A stretch of 41,468 nucleotides of DNA from the NCBI RefSeq assembly GCF_000281085.1, contig NZ_JH767522.1:184974-226441 (forward strand), in the 5' to 3' direction. Position numbers and translations under genes: made by a program. This DNA comes from Catenovulum agarivorans YM01 (lineage in GTDB: Bacteria > Pseudomonadota > Gammaproteobacteria > Enterobacterales > Alteromonadaceae). Of the stretch, positions 17,617 to 27,404 are shown piece by piece. Position 1 is the first letter of the stretch; each line of letters starts with the position of its first letter. Below the pieces are notes generated by a model. The model did not search any database. It was not told where the DNA came from and worked only from the letters and a program-made list of their open reading frames with translations.

Positions 17617-18594
17617 TTATTGTAGATAACCCAATAGCTCCAATGCTTTCATGCGAGTTTCAATGCTGAAGCTGCGGTCATCGGCTATTGCATTAACTCG
17701 CTCGCGCGCATCTGCAATTTGATTAGAATTGAACAAAACTTCTCTGTTATGTAACCAGCCATTTAACGCTTCTAGCCCTTGAAAACTTGCTTGTGGGTTA
17801 GCAGAATCAACTAATACAAATATTTGATTAAACATACTGTCGGGTATCTGCCCTGCAGGAGCGCTAGCTTGCAACGCTAAAGCTTTGAGCTCACTGTCGT
17901 TTGTATTGTTAAATAAAACATCTACTACCTGTTTTATTCTAGGGTTATGTTGAATATCGTCAGCAATGCGTAAATGTTGCAGCAAGTATTTGGTCGCTTG
18001 GCTATCTATTTGCTGTGCCGCTAATTGCTCTAAAGCCGTTACCTTTAACTCTGCTTGATTGATGTTCATAATCAGCGCAACACCTGACATTTGATCTAAC
18101 ACACGCTCAGACGCAACTAGATAAAATCCAGCCTGCTCCATATAACTATCTGAACTTTGTTTAAGCACATTGATTAAATAATCACGTGTAGGCGAATCTT
18201 GCAAATACAAAATGTTGTCTACCACCTGATTGAGCAGTTGTGGGTTATTTTGCAATGCATCTGCGTGCGGCACTGTTTCCATATCACCAAGCAAGCCAAT
18301 TTCATATTCACTTAAGCCTGCAGCTAATATGCTGGCGAAGTCTCGAAACTGATGGGTTTGCTCTGAAAACTCCCCCTCACCTGTTGCTTCCATATCAAGC
18401 TGGGCGAATTCATCAGCAGAGCTGACAGCATTCTCATAATTGGGCGAGTTCGATGACTGTTTGGTTGAGGCTGTTTTGGCGGCGTATTTTATGTCTATCG
18501 GCTGGAGTGAACTGACAAAATTGCTGTAAAGAATAACAGAAACAGCTGTTGAGAATGCACAGCCTAATGCAAAAGAGAGTTTGTCTAACACCAT
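17617..18594 (-). CDS. Membrane-anchored helical (HEAT-like) protein, paralogue 1
   Basis: 325 residues. A single N-terminal hydrophobic helix (about 6-30) acts as anchor or uncleaved signal. An acidic, Ser-rich linker (about 38-80) leads to a helical repeat domain (about 85-325) with LQDSPTRDYLINVL and DSELKALALQASAPAG. It is homologous over most of its length to the downstream product, so the pair arose by tandem duplication and has since diverged strongly. The domain probably faces the periplasm. The function is unknown; helical repeats of this sort usually bind proteins or peptides. Confidence 0.65.
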   Translation of the reverse strand: MVLDKLSFALGCAFSTAVSVILYSNFVSSLQPIDIKYAAKTASTKQSSNSPNYENAVSSADEFAQLDMEATGEGEFSEQTHQFRDFASILAAGLSEYEIGLLGDMETVPHADALQNNPQLLNQVVDNILYLQDSPTRDYLINVLKQSSDSYMEQAGFYLVASERVLDQMSGVALIMNINQAELKVTALEQLAAQQIDSQATKYLLQHLRIADDIQHNPRIKQVVDVLFNNTNDSELKALALQASAPAGQIPDSMFNQIFVLVDSANPQASFQGLEALNGWLHNREVLFNSNQIADARERVNAIADDRSFSIETRMKALELLGYLQ

Positions 18595-18658
18595 AGGACC
18601 TGGGCACCTATTAAACTAAGCGAAAATCTGGACAACTAAACCAATTTCAAGCAACATC

Positions 18659-18688
18659 AGGTTCAAAGCAATTGCTTGCCTTGAACCT
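18659..18688 (-). other. Intercistronic hairpin between beta-helix gene and paralogue pair
   Basis: AGGTTCAA and TTGAACCT arms around an AGCAATTGCTT core. There is no T-tract after it on the minus strand, so it may protect the upstream message or lower readthrough rather than end it. Confidence 0.4.
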
Positions 18689-18702
18689 TGAATAAATTAA
18701 AC

Positions 18703-20085
18703 CTAGTTCCCTGCTGAGCCTAGTTTCACATAACCATCTACCCCACTAATAGCTGGATTGTTAGCACTGAAAACAGTAAAAGTAGGTCGCGTGTTGTCGG
18801 TTGATTGGCCATCGTGTTTACGGTAAACCAAAGCGTATACCTTATCTGCCGAATTAGCAGGGTTAACTCCTCTAATTTCGTTACCATCTATTGAATTAAT
18901 ATTGGTTACACCGTTTAAGCTGATCGCTTCATAAAAAGTTTTATCAAATGAGTTGCTTGAAGGTCGGCTGTTGCCACCTACAGTCGCGCCCACATCTTTA
19001 ATTTTATTATTGCTAATGGTTACATCGTTAGCGCGCTCTAAACTAATGCCTCGAACTGTTTTAGTAATTTCGTTACCGGTTACAGTGATATCAGAAGCAG
19101 TCCATGCTGAGCCAGAATTACGGTTTTTGGTACTGATGCCCACTACCACATCATTCAAATCGTTATTTTTAAAAGTTATTTTGTCGGCACCACGCTTGGA
19201 GGTTAAACCGTCGTAAGCTCGCTCAACATAATTGTTTTCCATAGTGTAATTGTCGCCGAGATGACCTTTATAGTTATCGGCACTCACGTAAATACCAGCG
19301 TCACGTACACCATAAAATCTATTGTTTTTGAAAGTAGCACGGCTTGCACCAACCATTAAAATACCGCTGTCACCACCCGCATATCGATAGTTTTGTGTAC
19401 TGCCTGGAGAAGTGCCATAAAACTTGATGTTTTGCACATCGATATGCCCCAATACTAGAATACGATCATTTGCGTTGCTTGAATTAGGATCATCAACTTC
19501 ACCACGAATACTTAAACCATCAGCCGTTGCAGACGTTCCTTTTTGTGAAGCAGGCGACAAGTTAGCAGACTGGCCACCAGGGACAACAGTAGACACTTTA
19601 GCGTCGGCCATAATAAAGCGACCACCACGCCACACAACACCAGGCTTGATTGTATTGCCAGTGCTGCCAGTGGTATTACATTCGCTAGTGCTTGAGGTGC
19701 CTTTTAATGCAATTAAGTCGCCGTCTAAACTTGAACTGCCTTTAAAAGTAACTTTGTCAGTAGTACTGACTTTAAGTGTTCGTTTGATATTAATTTTGAT
19801 TGTTTTGCTAATGGTGTGAAATTTATTGTTATTTGAGTTAGTTTCAATAACCAGCTGCTTGCCTGTTCGTGTAGCCAAGTTCAACGCATCTTCTAAATTT
19901 GAAGCATTACCTGAGCCAGTTAAGCGAATTTGATTGTTTGCTGAATCATAAATAACTTTACCTGCTGCTAAATAACCTACATTTGAAGAATGGTTTGGGT
20001 TAGTACTTGGACAAGCTGCATTCGCAGCCCCAGCCATAGCAAACGCAGCAATAGCTGCATGTGTGATAATGTTGCGTTTCAACAT
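18703..20085 (-). CDS. Secreted right-handed beta-helix protein
   Basis: 460 residues with a clean signal peptide (cleavage after GAANA, before ACPS). The region from about 170 to 400 consists of short coils rich in Asn, Asp, Gly and beta-branched residues: FKNNRFYGVRDAGIYV, MENNYVERAYDGLTS, FKNNDLNDVVVGIST and ISNNKIKDVG. This is the PbH1/NosD-type parallel beta-helix seen in polysaccharide lyases and alginate epimerases. The PL6 or PL1 catalytic set is not recognisable, so the activity is open. It is the first gene of a likely operon with the two helical membrane proteins, and divergent from the M16 gene across about 270 bp of A/T-rich DNA. Confidence 0.75.
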   Translation of the reverse strand: MLKRNIITHAAIAAFAMAGAANAACPSTNPNHSSNVGYLAAGKVIYDSANNQIRLTGSGNASNLEDALNLATRTGKQLVIETNSNNNKFHTISKTIKINIKRTLKVSTTDKVTFKGSSSLDGDLIALKGTSSTSECNTTGSTGNTIKPGVVWRGGRFIMADAKVSTVVPGGQSANLSPASQKGTSATADGLSIRGEVDDPNSSNANDRILVLGHIDVQNIKFYGTSPGSTQNYRYAGGDSGILMVGASRATFKNNRFYGVRDAGIYVSADNYKGHLGDNYTMENNYVERAYDGLTSKRGADKITFKNNDLNDVVVGISTKNRNSGSAWTASDITVTGNEITKTVRGISLERANDVTISNNKIKDVGATVGGNSRPSSNSFDKTFYEAISLNGVTNINSIDGNEIRGVNPANSADKVYALVYRKHDGQSTDNTRPTFTVFSANNPAISGVDGYVKLGSAGN

Positions 20086-20352
20086 AATGATACCTTGTTA
20101 GTTGTTGTGTGAATTGTGTGAGCCTTACCGACGAATATTGTTACAAGTTAGTTACAAATAAGGCGCAATTATTTAAACACAAAACCAACAAAAAGATCAA
20201 CAACAACCAAAAACAATCATTTAAACTTTACAAAACAACAACAAACTGTCACCATCCATCATTAATTTTAAACGATTGACTTAAAAGACTGTTGTTTTAC
20301 AGAAACAATCCCTAGGATTAACCCCAAACTAACGGAATAGGAAAAAATCAGG

Positions 20353-21825
20353 ATGAATCGGTACATTCTTGCACTTGTAGTATTTTTAGCCAGTTGCACC
20401 ACTAACACGACAATAGCTCAACTCAAACTCAGCCAAACCCCACAAATAAATTCAGTACTAAAACCAGCAAACGACTCTCGAGATTACGGTTATCTCACCC
20501 TAAGCAATGGCATTCGTACCATAGTGGTTTCAGATCCTGAATTAGACGAATTTTCAGTCAATTTACGCTTGGGTGAAGGCTCGATAAACGACCCAACTGA
20601 CCAACGAGGGTTTGCTCATTTGTTTGAACATTTATTCTTTGGTGGTACAGTACGTTACTCTTTCTTGAATTATTTTGAAAACGCTAGACGTGTGCGTTTT
20701 TTAGGTGCGGATAAAGAAGACACAACTGTTGCAAAAACCTTTAGTACTTCAACCGAATTAGGCTTCCATGTCACGCAAGATAAAATTGAAAAAGCATTAC
20801 CTATGTTTCAGAAAATGCTGCAAGGTGACTTTACCGTTAAAGAAACTAAACGGGGTATTCGCTCACTCAATAGGCATAGAGTTGTTAAAGCAAAAGAATT
20901 TAAAAAGATGTTTTTTGCCGATGCCAATCCATTACATCCAATTAGTTTTTTTGAGGGTGATCCAACCAACTATGTAGCTAAAAGTGATTCGTTAGAAGAT
21001 GCAAAAGTAATACGCCAACAGCTATTACACCATTACAATACAAGATTTTCAGCCAACAATATTACCTTAGCTATAGTCGGCTCGGAAAGTTTAGATAAAC
21101 TCGCTGGCTACGCTGAAACTTATTTTAGTTTTATCCCCAATTTACAAGTTACAGCAAAAAAAATTACAGTTGAAGCATACCCAAAAGACAACTTGCCGCG
21201 TACCTTATATATTGAACCAACAAGCTATTTGAAGAATTTATCAAACCGATTGATTGTACAGTTTTTTATCCCAAACAACTTAACCGATTGGCAAACCAAC
21301 CCAAATGAATATATTGCCTGGTTATTAACTAATGACAATGCATCATCATTAAACAGCTGGTTATTAGAGTCTAACTATATTAGCCGACTGTATATTGACA
21401 ACACACCAGACCAATTTGCCACAAGTGGCTACCTGTCGGTTGAGATGGCACTGACTGAAACTGGCGAAAATAACCGCCAACAGATAATTGATATGGTTTA
21501 CCGCCACTTGGGCAATTTGCAGCAAAGCGCGTTAAATGAAAAAGCTTATCTTGAATACATAGACGACAGTAATAAAAAGTTTGAACAGCTCGAAATGCAA
21601 GATGCCAAAACACTTGCGGGTAAATTGTCGGATAATTTATTTGTGTATCCTGCAGAGTTCGCGTTAAAAGCCGAGTACACAGCGCTTAAATATGACCCAG
21701 CTGCAATTCAGCAAGTATTAAATTGCCTTAAAAAAGATAACTCACGGGTTATTCAATTTAAACAGCGAGATAATATGCAGACTAACCCACAATTAGCGTT
21801 TAGATATAAGGTTGAAAGAGAGTAG
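20353..21825 (+). CDS. Divergent M16 (insulinase/pitrilysin) peptidase-like lipoprotein
   Basis: 490 residues with a lipobox at LASC (C15). The inverted zinc motif HLFEH is present at 89-93 in GFAHLFEHLFFGGT. In pitrilysin the third zinc ligand is a Glu about 77 residues after the HxxEH Glu. Here that stretch reads VKETKRGIRSLNRHRV, and the expected Glu position looks replaced, so zinc binding is uncertain. The C-terminal half (about 190-400) has the usual M16 second-lobe pattern around HHYNTRFSANNITLAIVG. A single-unit protein of this length would need a partner or a dimer to close the chamber, and no second M16 gene is adjacent. Confidence 0.75.
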   Translation: MNRYILALVVFLASCTTNTTIAQLKLSQTPQINSVLKPANDSRDYGYLTLSNGIRTIVVSDPELDEFSVNLRLGEGSINDPTDQRGFAHLFEHLFFGGTVRYSFLNYFENARRVRFLGADKEDTTVAKTFSTSTELGFHVTQDKIEKALPMFQKMLQGDFTVKETKRGIRSLNRHRVVKAKEFKKMFFADANPLHPISFFEGDPTNYVAKSDSLEDAKVIRQQLLHHYNTRFSANNITLAIVGSESLDKLAGYAETYFSFIPNLQVTAKKITVEAYPKDNLPRTLYIEPTSYLKNLSNRLIVQFFIPNNLTDWQTNPNEYIAWLLTNDNASSLNSWLLESNYISRLYIDNTPDQFATSGYLSVEMALTETGENNRQQIIDMVYRHLGNLQQSALNEKAYLEYIDDSNKKFEQLEMQDAKTLAGKLSDNLFVYPAEFALKAEYTALKYDPAAIQQVLNCLKKDNSRVIQFKQRDNMQTNPQLAFRYKVERE

Positions 21826-21832
21826 CATTTAC

Positions 21833-21862
21833 AAAAAAGCTGCCATCTCAGGCAGCTTTTTA
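21833..21862. terminator. Bidirectional intrinsic terminator (M16 / argH)
   Basis: AAAAAAGCTGCC and GGCAGCTTTTT arms with a six-base loop lie between the convergent M16 gene and argH. A T-run follows the stem on both strands. Confidence 0.9.
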
Positions 21863-21893
21863 GAAAAATCATCTAGAAAAGAGATTTTAAGAT

Positions 21894-23258
21894 TTACTTT
21901 TTGTACGCAGCCAATGCAGCTTTAACTTGTTCTTTCGACGTACCGCCTTTAGCAACACGTTTTTCTAAACAAGCTTCAATTGTTAGATGCTGGTATACAT
22001 CTTCTTCAATAACGTCACTGAAAGTTTTTAACTCAGCAATTGGTAAATCTTCAAGTGGTTTACCTAAAGCAATTGCACCAACCACAGCACGGCCAACTAT
22101 GTGGTGCGCTTCACGGAATGGAATGCCTTTAGCTACTAAATAGTCAGCCAATTCGGTTGCATTTGAGTAACCTTGTTGCGCAGCTTGATAAGTGCGCTCT
22201 TTGTTTACTTTAATGCTTTCGATACACAAAATGGCCATTTTTAAACAAATGCCCCAAGTGTCTACTGTATCGAATAAACCTTCTTTGTCCTCTTGCATGT
22301 CTTTGTTGTATGCCAAAGGTAAGGCTTTCATAGTAACCATCATACCAGTTAATGAACCAACTACACGACCCGCTTTACCACGGATAAGCTCCATCGCATC
22401 TGGGTTTTTCTTCTGTGGCATTAACGATGAACCAGAGGTTACTTCGTCGCCCATTTCTAAGAAACCAGCTTCACCTGTATTGTAGAAGATAATGTCTTCT
22501 GCCATACGCGATAAATGCACAGATGAAATAGACGCAACCGATAATAACTCTAATACATGGTCACGGTCTGATACTGAATCTAAGCTGTTGCGTGTTGCAC
22601 GGGCAAAACCTAGGTCTTGTGCTAACACTTCACGGTCAATTGCGTATGCTGTACCAGCTAATGCGCCACAACCTAATGGTGATGCATTCATTAGCTCTAA
22701 AGCATTGCTCAAACGCTGTTTGTCGCGCTCGAACATTTCTACATAAGCTAAACACCAGTGTGCAAAAGTCACTGGCTGAGCACGTTGTAAATGGGTATAA
22801 CCCGGTAATACAGTGTCTTGCTCACGCTCTGCTAAAGTGACTAACGCATCAATTAACGCTGCTAATAATTCAGATAACTCTTCACCTTGTTTACGACACC
22901 AAAGTTTTAAGTCGGTTGCTACTTGGTCATTACGGCTACGACCTGTGTGCAATTTTTTACCTAAATCGCCCACTGCTTCAATTAATTTGCCTTCAACCCA
23001 GCTGTGGATGTCTTCCGCGTCAGACTGCAAAATAACTTTTGGATCAGCTTGCACTTCTGCTAATAATGCATTGAGTGCAGCTTCTAACTTTTGCTGTTCA
23101 TCAGCAGTCAGTACGTTAACCGAAGCTAACGCACGTGACCAAGCGACCGAACCAATAATGTCTTGTTCAGCCATACGGTAATCTACTGGCAAAGAGTCGT
23201 TAAACTCTTTAAATAAATCACTTGTTTGACCGGTAAAACGGCCGCCCCAAAGTCCCAT
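21894..23258 (-). CDS. argH: Argininosuccinate lyase
   Basis: 454 residues. Last step of arginine synthesis: argininosuccinate to arginine and fumarate. Superfamily signature [12 protein letters not shown] is intact, with the catalytic Ser loop; [14 protein letters not shown] and [15 protein letters not shown] are also present. Length is that of a plain ArgH. In several marine gammaproteobacteria (such as Moritella) ArgH carries a C-terminal acetyltransferase (ArgA) domain; here it ends KAALAAYKK with no such extension, so acetylglutamate must be made by another gene. The start codon overlaps the argG stop by one base. Confidence 0.97.
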   Translation of the reverse strand: MGLWGGRFTGQTSDLFKEFNDSLPVDYRMAEQDIIGSVAWSRALASVNVLTADEQQKLEAALNALLAEVQADPKVILQSDAEDIHSWVEGKLIEAVGDLGKKLHTGRSRNDQVATDLKLWCRKQGEELSELLAALIDALVTLAEREQDTVLPGYTHLQRAQPVTFAHWCLAYVEMFERDKQRLSNALELMNASPLGCGALAGTAYAIDREVLAQDLGFARATRNSLDSVSDRDHVLELLSVASISSVHLSRMAEDIIFYNTGEAGFLEMGDEVTSGSSLMPQKKNPDAMELIRGKAGRVVGSLTGMMVTMKALPLAYNKDMQEDKEGLFDTVDTWGICLKMAILCIESIKVNKERTYQAAQQGYSNATELADYLVAKGIPFREAHHIVGRAVVGAIALGKPLEDLPIAELKTFSDVIEEDVYQHLTIEACLEKRVAKGGTSKEQVKAALAAYKK

Positions 23259-24481
23259 TATTTACCTGCCTTTTTCTCTAGTTCGTTTAACGCTTTAATA
23301 CGGCTAGATAAGCTGAATAATCGGATGAAACCTTCTGCATCTTTTTGGTTGTAAACTTCGTCTTCACCAAATGTTGAGAATTCTTCATTATACAAGCTGT
23401 TTGGTGTACGACGTTGAATAACTGTTGCGTGACCTTTGTATAAACGTACAACGATATCACCAGTAATTTCTTCAGCAAAAGAAGCACCCGCAGCTAATAA
23501 TGATTTAGCCAACTGAGTGAACCAACGGCCATCATAAATTACGTGAGAGAACTCTAAACCAACTTGCTCACGGAATTTAAGCGCGTTTTTATCTAAAATC
23601 ATGCACTCAAGCGCTTTGTACGCTTTCATTAATACAGTACCGCCTGGCGTTTCGTAACAACCACGAGACTTCATACCAACTAAACGGTTTTCAACTATAT
23701 CAATACGACCAACACCGTGTGCTGCTGCTTTTTTGTTTAAGTACATTAAAGCGTTATAAGGTGATAATTCTTGGCCATCTACAGCTACTAATTCACCTTT
23801 ATCGAAAGAAAGTTGGACAGTTTCAGACTCGTCAGGTGCATCCATAGGATCAACTGTCATAGTCCAAATGCCTTTTGACGGCTCGTTCCATGGATCTTCA
23901 ATTTCACCACCTTCGTGTGAAATGTGCCATGCGTTTGCGTCGCGGCTGTAGATTTTAGTTAATGAAGCTGAACACGGAATGTTGCGCTCTGCTAAGTAGT
24001 TTAATAGGTCTTCACGTGAACGCATAGACCACTCACGCCATGGCGCGATTACTTTTAAGTGTGGTGCTAATGCAGCAAAACAAGACTCAAAACGTACTTG
24101 GTCATTACCTTTACCAGTACAACCATGACATACAGCGTCAGCACCTACTTTTAACGCAACTTCAACGTGCGCTTTAGCAATTACTGGGCGCGCCATAGAC
24201 GTACCTAATAAGTATTCACCTTCGTATACAGCACCCGTTTTAACGATTGGGTAGATGTATTCTTTAACAAATTCTTCTTTCAAATCAACTACGTGACATT
24301 CAGTTGCACCAGAAGCAATTGCTTTTTCTTGAATACCTTCTAACTCTTCTTCGCCTTGTCCAACATCAGCACAGAAAGCAACAACTTCACAACCTGGATA
24401 AGTTTCTTTTAACCATGGAATGATAGCCGAAGTATCTAAGCCACCGCTGTAGGCTAATACAACCTTTTTAATATCTGACAT
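23258..24481 (-). CDS. argG: Argininosuccinate synthase
   Basis: 407 residues, class I short form. Joins citrulline and aspartate with ATP. The ATP-pyrophosphatase loop [11 protein letters not shown] is at residues 10-20, and the second signature [13 protein letters not shown] is intact. It lies between argF (12 bases upstream) and argH (one-base overlap), in one transcript. Confidence 0.97.
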   Translation of the reverse strand: MSDIKKVVLAYSGGLDTSAIIPWLKETYPGCEVVAFCADVGQGEEELEGIQEKAIASGATECHVVDLKEEFVKEYIYPIVKTGAVYEGEYLLGTSMARPVIAKAHVEVALKVGADAVCHGCTGKGNDQVRFESCFAALAPHLKVIAPWREWSMRSREDLLNYLAERNIPCSASLTKIYSRDANAWHISHEGGEIEDPWNEPSKGIWTMTVDPMDAPDESETVQLSFDKGELVAVDGQELSPYNALMYLNKKAAAHGVGRIDIVENRLVGMKSRGCYETPGGTVLMKAYKALECMILDKNALKFREQVGLEFSHVIYDGRWFTQLAKSLLAAGASFAEEITGDIVVRLYKGHATVIQRRTPNSLYNEEFSTFGEDEVYNQKDAEGFIRLFSLSSRIKALNELEKKAGK

Positions 24482-24493
24482 TTAAATATGCTC

Positions 24494-25405
24494 CTACTTG
24501 GACAATAGCGTCATTAAAACCGCATTTTGCGCGTGCATACGGTTTTCTGCCTGCTGAATTAACAACGAACCTTCACCGTCAACCACTTCATCAGTTGCTT
24601 CGATACCTCGATAAACTGGTTGGCAGTGCATAAAGTATTTTGCACCTGTTTTTGCCATTAAAGCGGCATTTGTTTGGTAAGGTGCAAAGATTTTTTGTAT
24701 ATCTTCAAGCGACTTTGAGTCGCCCATAGAAATCCATGTATCATTGTAGATGGCTTCTACGCCATTGGCTAAATCAACGTCGTGGCTAATGCTAATTTTG
24801 CCACCGTTTTCTTCTGCCAACTTCTGCGCCAACTGAATGATATTAGCGTCTGCTGAGTAACCTAATGGGGTGATCACTCGTACATCAACACCTAAAATAG
24901 CACCAGCTAACATAAGTGAATGCGCCACATTGTTACCGTCACCAATATAAGCAATAGACGCACCTTCTAATGAGCCGCCTCTTACTTCATATAAAGTTTG
25001 GTAATCTGCCATTGCTTGGCAAGGGTGATATAAATTACATAATGAGTTGATCACTGGAACATTGGCGTGTTTTGCCATTTCAACTAAAGTGCCGTGTTCA
25101 AATACACGCGCAACAATAGCATCCACCCAACAGGATAAGTTCAGTGCAAAATCTTTAACTGACTCACGTTTACCTAATTGACCGTTTTGTTGGTCTAAAT
25201 AAACCGCGTGACCGCCCATTTTAGCTATACCTACGTCAAAACTGACACGTGTACGCAGTGACGGTTTTTCGTAAATAGTTGCAATGCTTTTACCCGCTAA
25301 TACTTGGCTATACTTAGCTGGGTTTTGTTTAAAATCGACTGCTAGCTTAATAATTTCAAGCAATTGCTCTTTGCTATAGTCTTGTACGCTAAGAAAGTTT
25401 TGCAA
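24494..25405 (-). CDS. argF: Ornithine carbamoyltransferase
   Basis: 303 residues. Makes citrulline from ornithine and carbamoyl phosphate. The carbamoyl-phosphate loop is SLRTR (in EKPSLRTRVSF), followed by YHPCQAMADY and NDTWISMGD (SMG loop). The ornithine motif usually written HCLP reads HCQP here (FMHCQPVYRG). Gene context with argB and argG supports the ordinary enzyme. The Leu-to-Gln change beside the substrate cysteine leaves a small chance of an acylated-ornithine substrate. Separated from argB by 35 bases. Confidence 0.92.
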   Translation of the reverse strand: MQNFLSVQDYSKEQLLEIIKLAVDFKQNPAKYSQVLAGKSIATIYEKPSLRTRVSFDVGIAKMGGHAVYLDQQNGQLGKRESVKDFALNLSCWVDAIVARVFEHGTLVEMAKHANVPVINSLCNLYHPCQAMADYQTLYEVRGGSLEGASIAYIGDGNNVAHSLMLAGAILGVDVRVITPLGYSADANIIQLAQKLAEENGGKISISHDVDLANGVEAIYNDTWISMGDSKSLEDIQKIFAPYQTNAALMAKTGAKYFMHCQPVYRGIEATDEVVDGEGSLLIQQAENRMHAQNAVLMTLLSK

Positions 25406-25440
25406 GATCCTGCTCCGCTTCTAAATTTGTCTGACTGACG

Positions 25441-26214
25441 TTATTCAGGCTGCACTGTGGTACCACAAGACTGATCTTGTAGCCACTGGCCAATTAACGC
25501 TGGGTTGCGCCAGTTTAAAATACCTATAGGGGCAGCCAACTCGGTTGCTGTGTCTATTGCGGTATTCACTTTCACTATCATGCCATCGGTAATCACACCA
25601 TCAGCAATCAGTTGCTGGGCAAGTACCTTGGTCATTTGAGGAATTACTTGTTTGTCGCCATCTAAAATGCCGTCTACATCCGACAACAATAATAATTGGC
25701 CACGTAACATTTTTGCGATTGCTTCTGCTGCTTGGTCTGCATTTACATTCAATAATTGGCCGTTTTCATCACAACCAATTGAGCTGACCAAAGGTAAATA
25801 ACCGGCTTTAACTAAAGACTCGATTAAACCCACATGACCACCACCAACTTGACCAACACAGCCTAAATCAGCATCTGGGACAAAACAGTTGATTTCACCA
25901 CCGTCGGCTAAAGAAATGCCTACGGCTAAATCACCAACCGCTTTGGCAGTTGCAACCATTTGTTTATTTGCACTACCAGCCAAGCCACCTACTACATAAG
26001 GGATGTGCTCAGCTGGGGTAATACGTAAACCGTTTTTCTTTTCGCTTTTTAACCCTAAGTCGGTTAACAGTTTTTGTACTAAAGCCCCCCCGCCATGAAC
26101 CACAACCACAGGTTGAGTTTCACGAATGCGCTTTAGCTCAACAAAAAATGCTTTTAGGCACTCAGCGTCTTCTAATAACGCACCACCAACTTTAATTACT
26201 AAGGTTTTAGCCAT
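25441..26214 (-). CDS. argB: Acetylglutamate kinase
   Basis: 257 residues, the E. coli-type length without the N-terminal regulatory helix of arginine-inhibited hexameric forms. Phosphorylates N-acetylglutamate. Amino-acid-kinase motifs are present: KVGGALL (5-11), VVVHGGGALVQ, and LLLSDVDGILDGD. The ATG directly follows the argC TAA with no gap (TAAATG), indicating translational coupling. Confidence 0.96.
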   Translation of the reverse strand: MAKTLVIKVGGALLEDAECLKAFFVELKRIRETQPVVVVHGGGALVQKLLTDLGLKSEKKNGLRITPAEHIPYVVGGLAGSANKQMVATAKAVGDLAVGISLADGGEINCFVPDADLGCVGQVGGGHVGLIESLVKAGYLPLVSSIGCDENGQLLNVNADQAAEAIAKMLRGQLLLLSDVDGILDGDKQVIPQMTKVLAQQLIADGVITDGMIVKVNTAIDTATELAAPIGILNWRNPALIGQWLQDQSCGTTVQPE

Positions 26215-27228
26215 TTAGATTAAACCTCGGCTTGAGTCGAAACCAAATCGAATATTGGCGCATTGCACAGCTTGTGAAGATGCACCTTTTAATACGTTAT
26301 CAATGGCACTGACGACAATTAAATAACCAGTTTTTTCGTCTAACGCCCAATGTAAATCAACAAAAGGTGTGCCTTCGACATTTTGAATTGCAGGCCACGA
26401 CTGACGTAAACGTACTAACTTTTTACCTTCGTAAGCATCGTTATACGCTTGGTTGATTTGTTGAATATTGGTGCCGTCTTTTAGTTTTAACGTAATGGTT
26501 GCCAAAATACCGCGCTTAAAGTTACCCAAATGAGGCGTGAAAATAACTGGGTTAGATAAATGCTCAGCAATTTCTGGCTGATGGCGATGACCAAACACAC
26601 CATATGGATTGTAGCTTACTTCACAAAAGCTGTTAGATAACTTAGCTGCACGGCCTGCACCAGACACACCACTAACAGCGTTAATGTTTGGAATAACTGC
26701 GCTATCAATTAACTTAGCTTCTTGCAAAGGTTTTAATGCAGTTAATGACGCAGTTGGGTAACAACCAGGTACAGCGACTAGGTTAGCGTTACGGATATCC
26801 GCAGTATTCCATTCTGCTAAACCGTATACAGCTTGCGATAATAATTCTGGATAAGTATGCGCAAAACCATAGTAGTCTTTGATAACAGATAAATCAGATA
26901 AACGGTAAGCACCAGATAAATCAAAAACCACACCACCGGCTTCAACAATACGCGCAGCCATTTCAACACTAGCTTCGTGTGGTGTACATAAGAATATAGC
27001 GTCACATTCTGGTACTAATTTAGCGATTTGACTTTCGCTAATTGGAATTAATGTACGGTCGATTTGATATGCATATTTACCATGTAGTGCCGAAAATGCT
27101 TTGTAAGCATCTGCACTATTTTCAGATACGTATAAACCTGCAATTTCAAATTCAGGATGTTTATGGATTAAGCCTGCTAACTCAGCACCAGCATAACCAC
27201 TTGCTCCAACGATAGATACTCGAATCAT
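26215..27228 (-). CDS. argC: N-acetyl-gamma-glutamyl-phosphate reductase
   Basis: 337 residues from the ATG at 27228 (MIRVSIVGASGYAGAE), preceded by GTGGGGA; an upstream in-frame start at 27270 is less likely. The NADP-binding loop is GASGYAG. The catalytic Cys is in VAVPGCYPTA, and HRHQPEI is present. First gene of the argCBFGH operon. An ARG box and a terminator-like hairpin lie in its leader. Confidence 0.96.
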   Translation of the reverse strand: MIRVSIVGASGYAGAELAGLIHKHPEFEIAGLYVSENSADAYKAFSALHGKYAYQIDRTLIPISESQIAKLVPECDAIFLCTPHEASVEMAARIVEAGGVVFDLSGAYRLSDLSVIKDYYGFAHTYPELLSQAVYGLAEWNTADIRNANLVAVPGCYPTASLTALKPLQEAKLIDSAVIPNINAVSGVSGAGRAAKLSNSFCEVSYNPYGVFGHRHQPEIAEHLSNPVIFTPHLGNFKRGILATITLKLKDGTNIQQINQAYNDAYEGKKLVRLRQSWPAIQNVEGTPFVDLHWALDEKTGYLIVVSAIDNVLKGASSQAVQCANIRFGFDSSRGLI

Positions 27229-27277
27229 ATTCCCCACTCCCAGCGCAAAACCAAAGGCGTATTGTAGCAATCAACAA

Positions 27278-27326
27278 CAAAAAATAAAGCGCACAGAGCG
27301 AACGATTTCTCGTTAACTCTGTGCGC
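27278..27326 (-). terminator. Intrinsic-terminator-like hairpin in the argC leader
   Basis: On the minus strand GCGCACAGAG..AACGA-GAAA-TCGTT..CTCTGTGCGC forms a stem of about 15 pairs with a small internal loop, followed directly by TTTATTTTTT. It lies about 50 bases before the argC start and downstream of the ARG box, so it is inside the leader if the promoter is at the ARG box. It could act as an attenuator or shield the operon from readthrough. Confidence 0.75.
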
Positions 27327-27377
27327 GTCATAAAGTGTTTATATATTAACCAAACAAAAACCGAATAACAAGCAAGA

Positions 27378-27395
27378 CTTGAATATATATTCACT
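27378..27395 (-). promoter_or_regulatory. ARG box (ArgR operator) upstream of argC
   Basis: A perfect TGAAT-ATAT-ATTCA palindrome at 27380-27393 matches the ArgR consensus TGAATWWWWATTCA. A further ATTCA half-site lies 11 bases (one turn) away at 27400-27404. Repression by ArgR with arginine is expected. Confidence 0.85.
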
Positions 27396-27404
27396 TATTA
27401 TTCA

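Noticed and set aside
21894-23258. ArgH-ArgA fusion as in some marine gammaproteobacteria
   Set aside because: The protein stops at 454 residues, with no acetyltransferase extension.
27182-27394. 70-residue minus-strand frame with arginines as an arg leader peptide gene
   Set aside because: It runs into argC in another frame and no start in it has a good ribosome site. The arginine codons are noted only as part of the leader finding.
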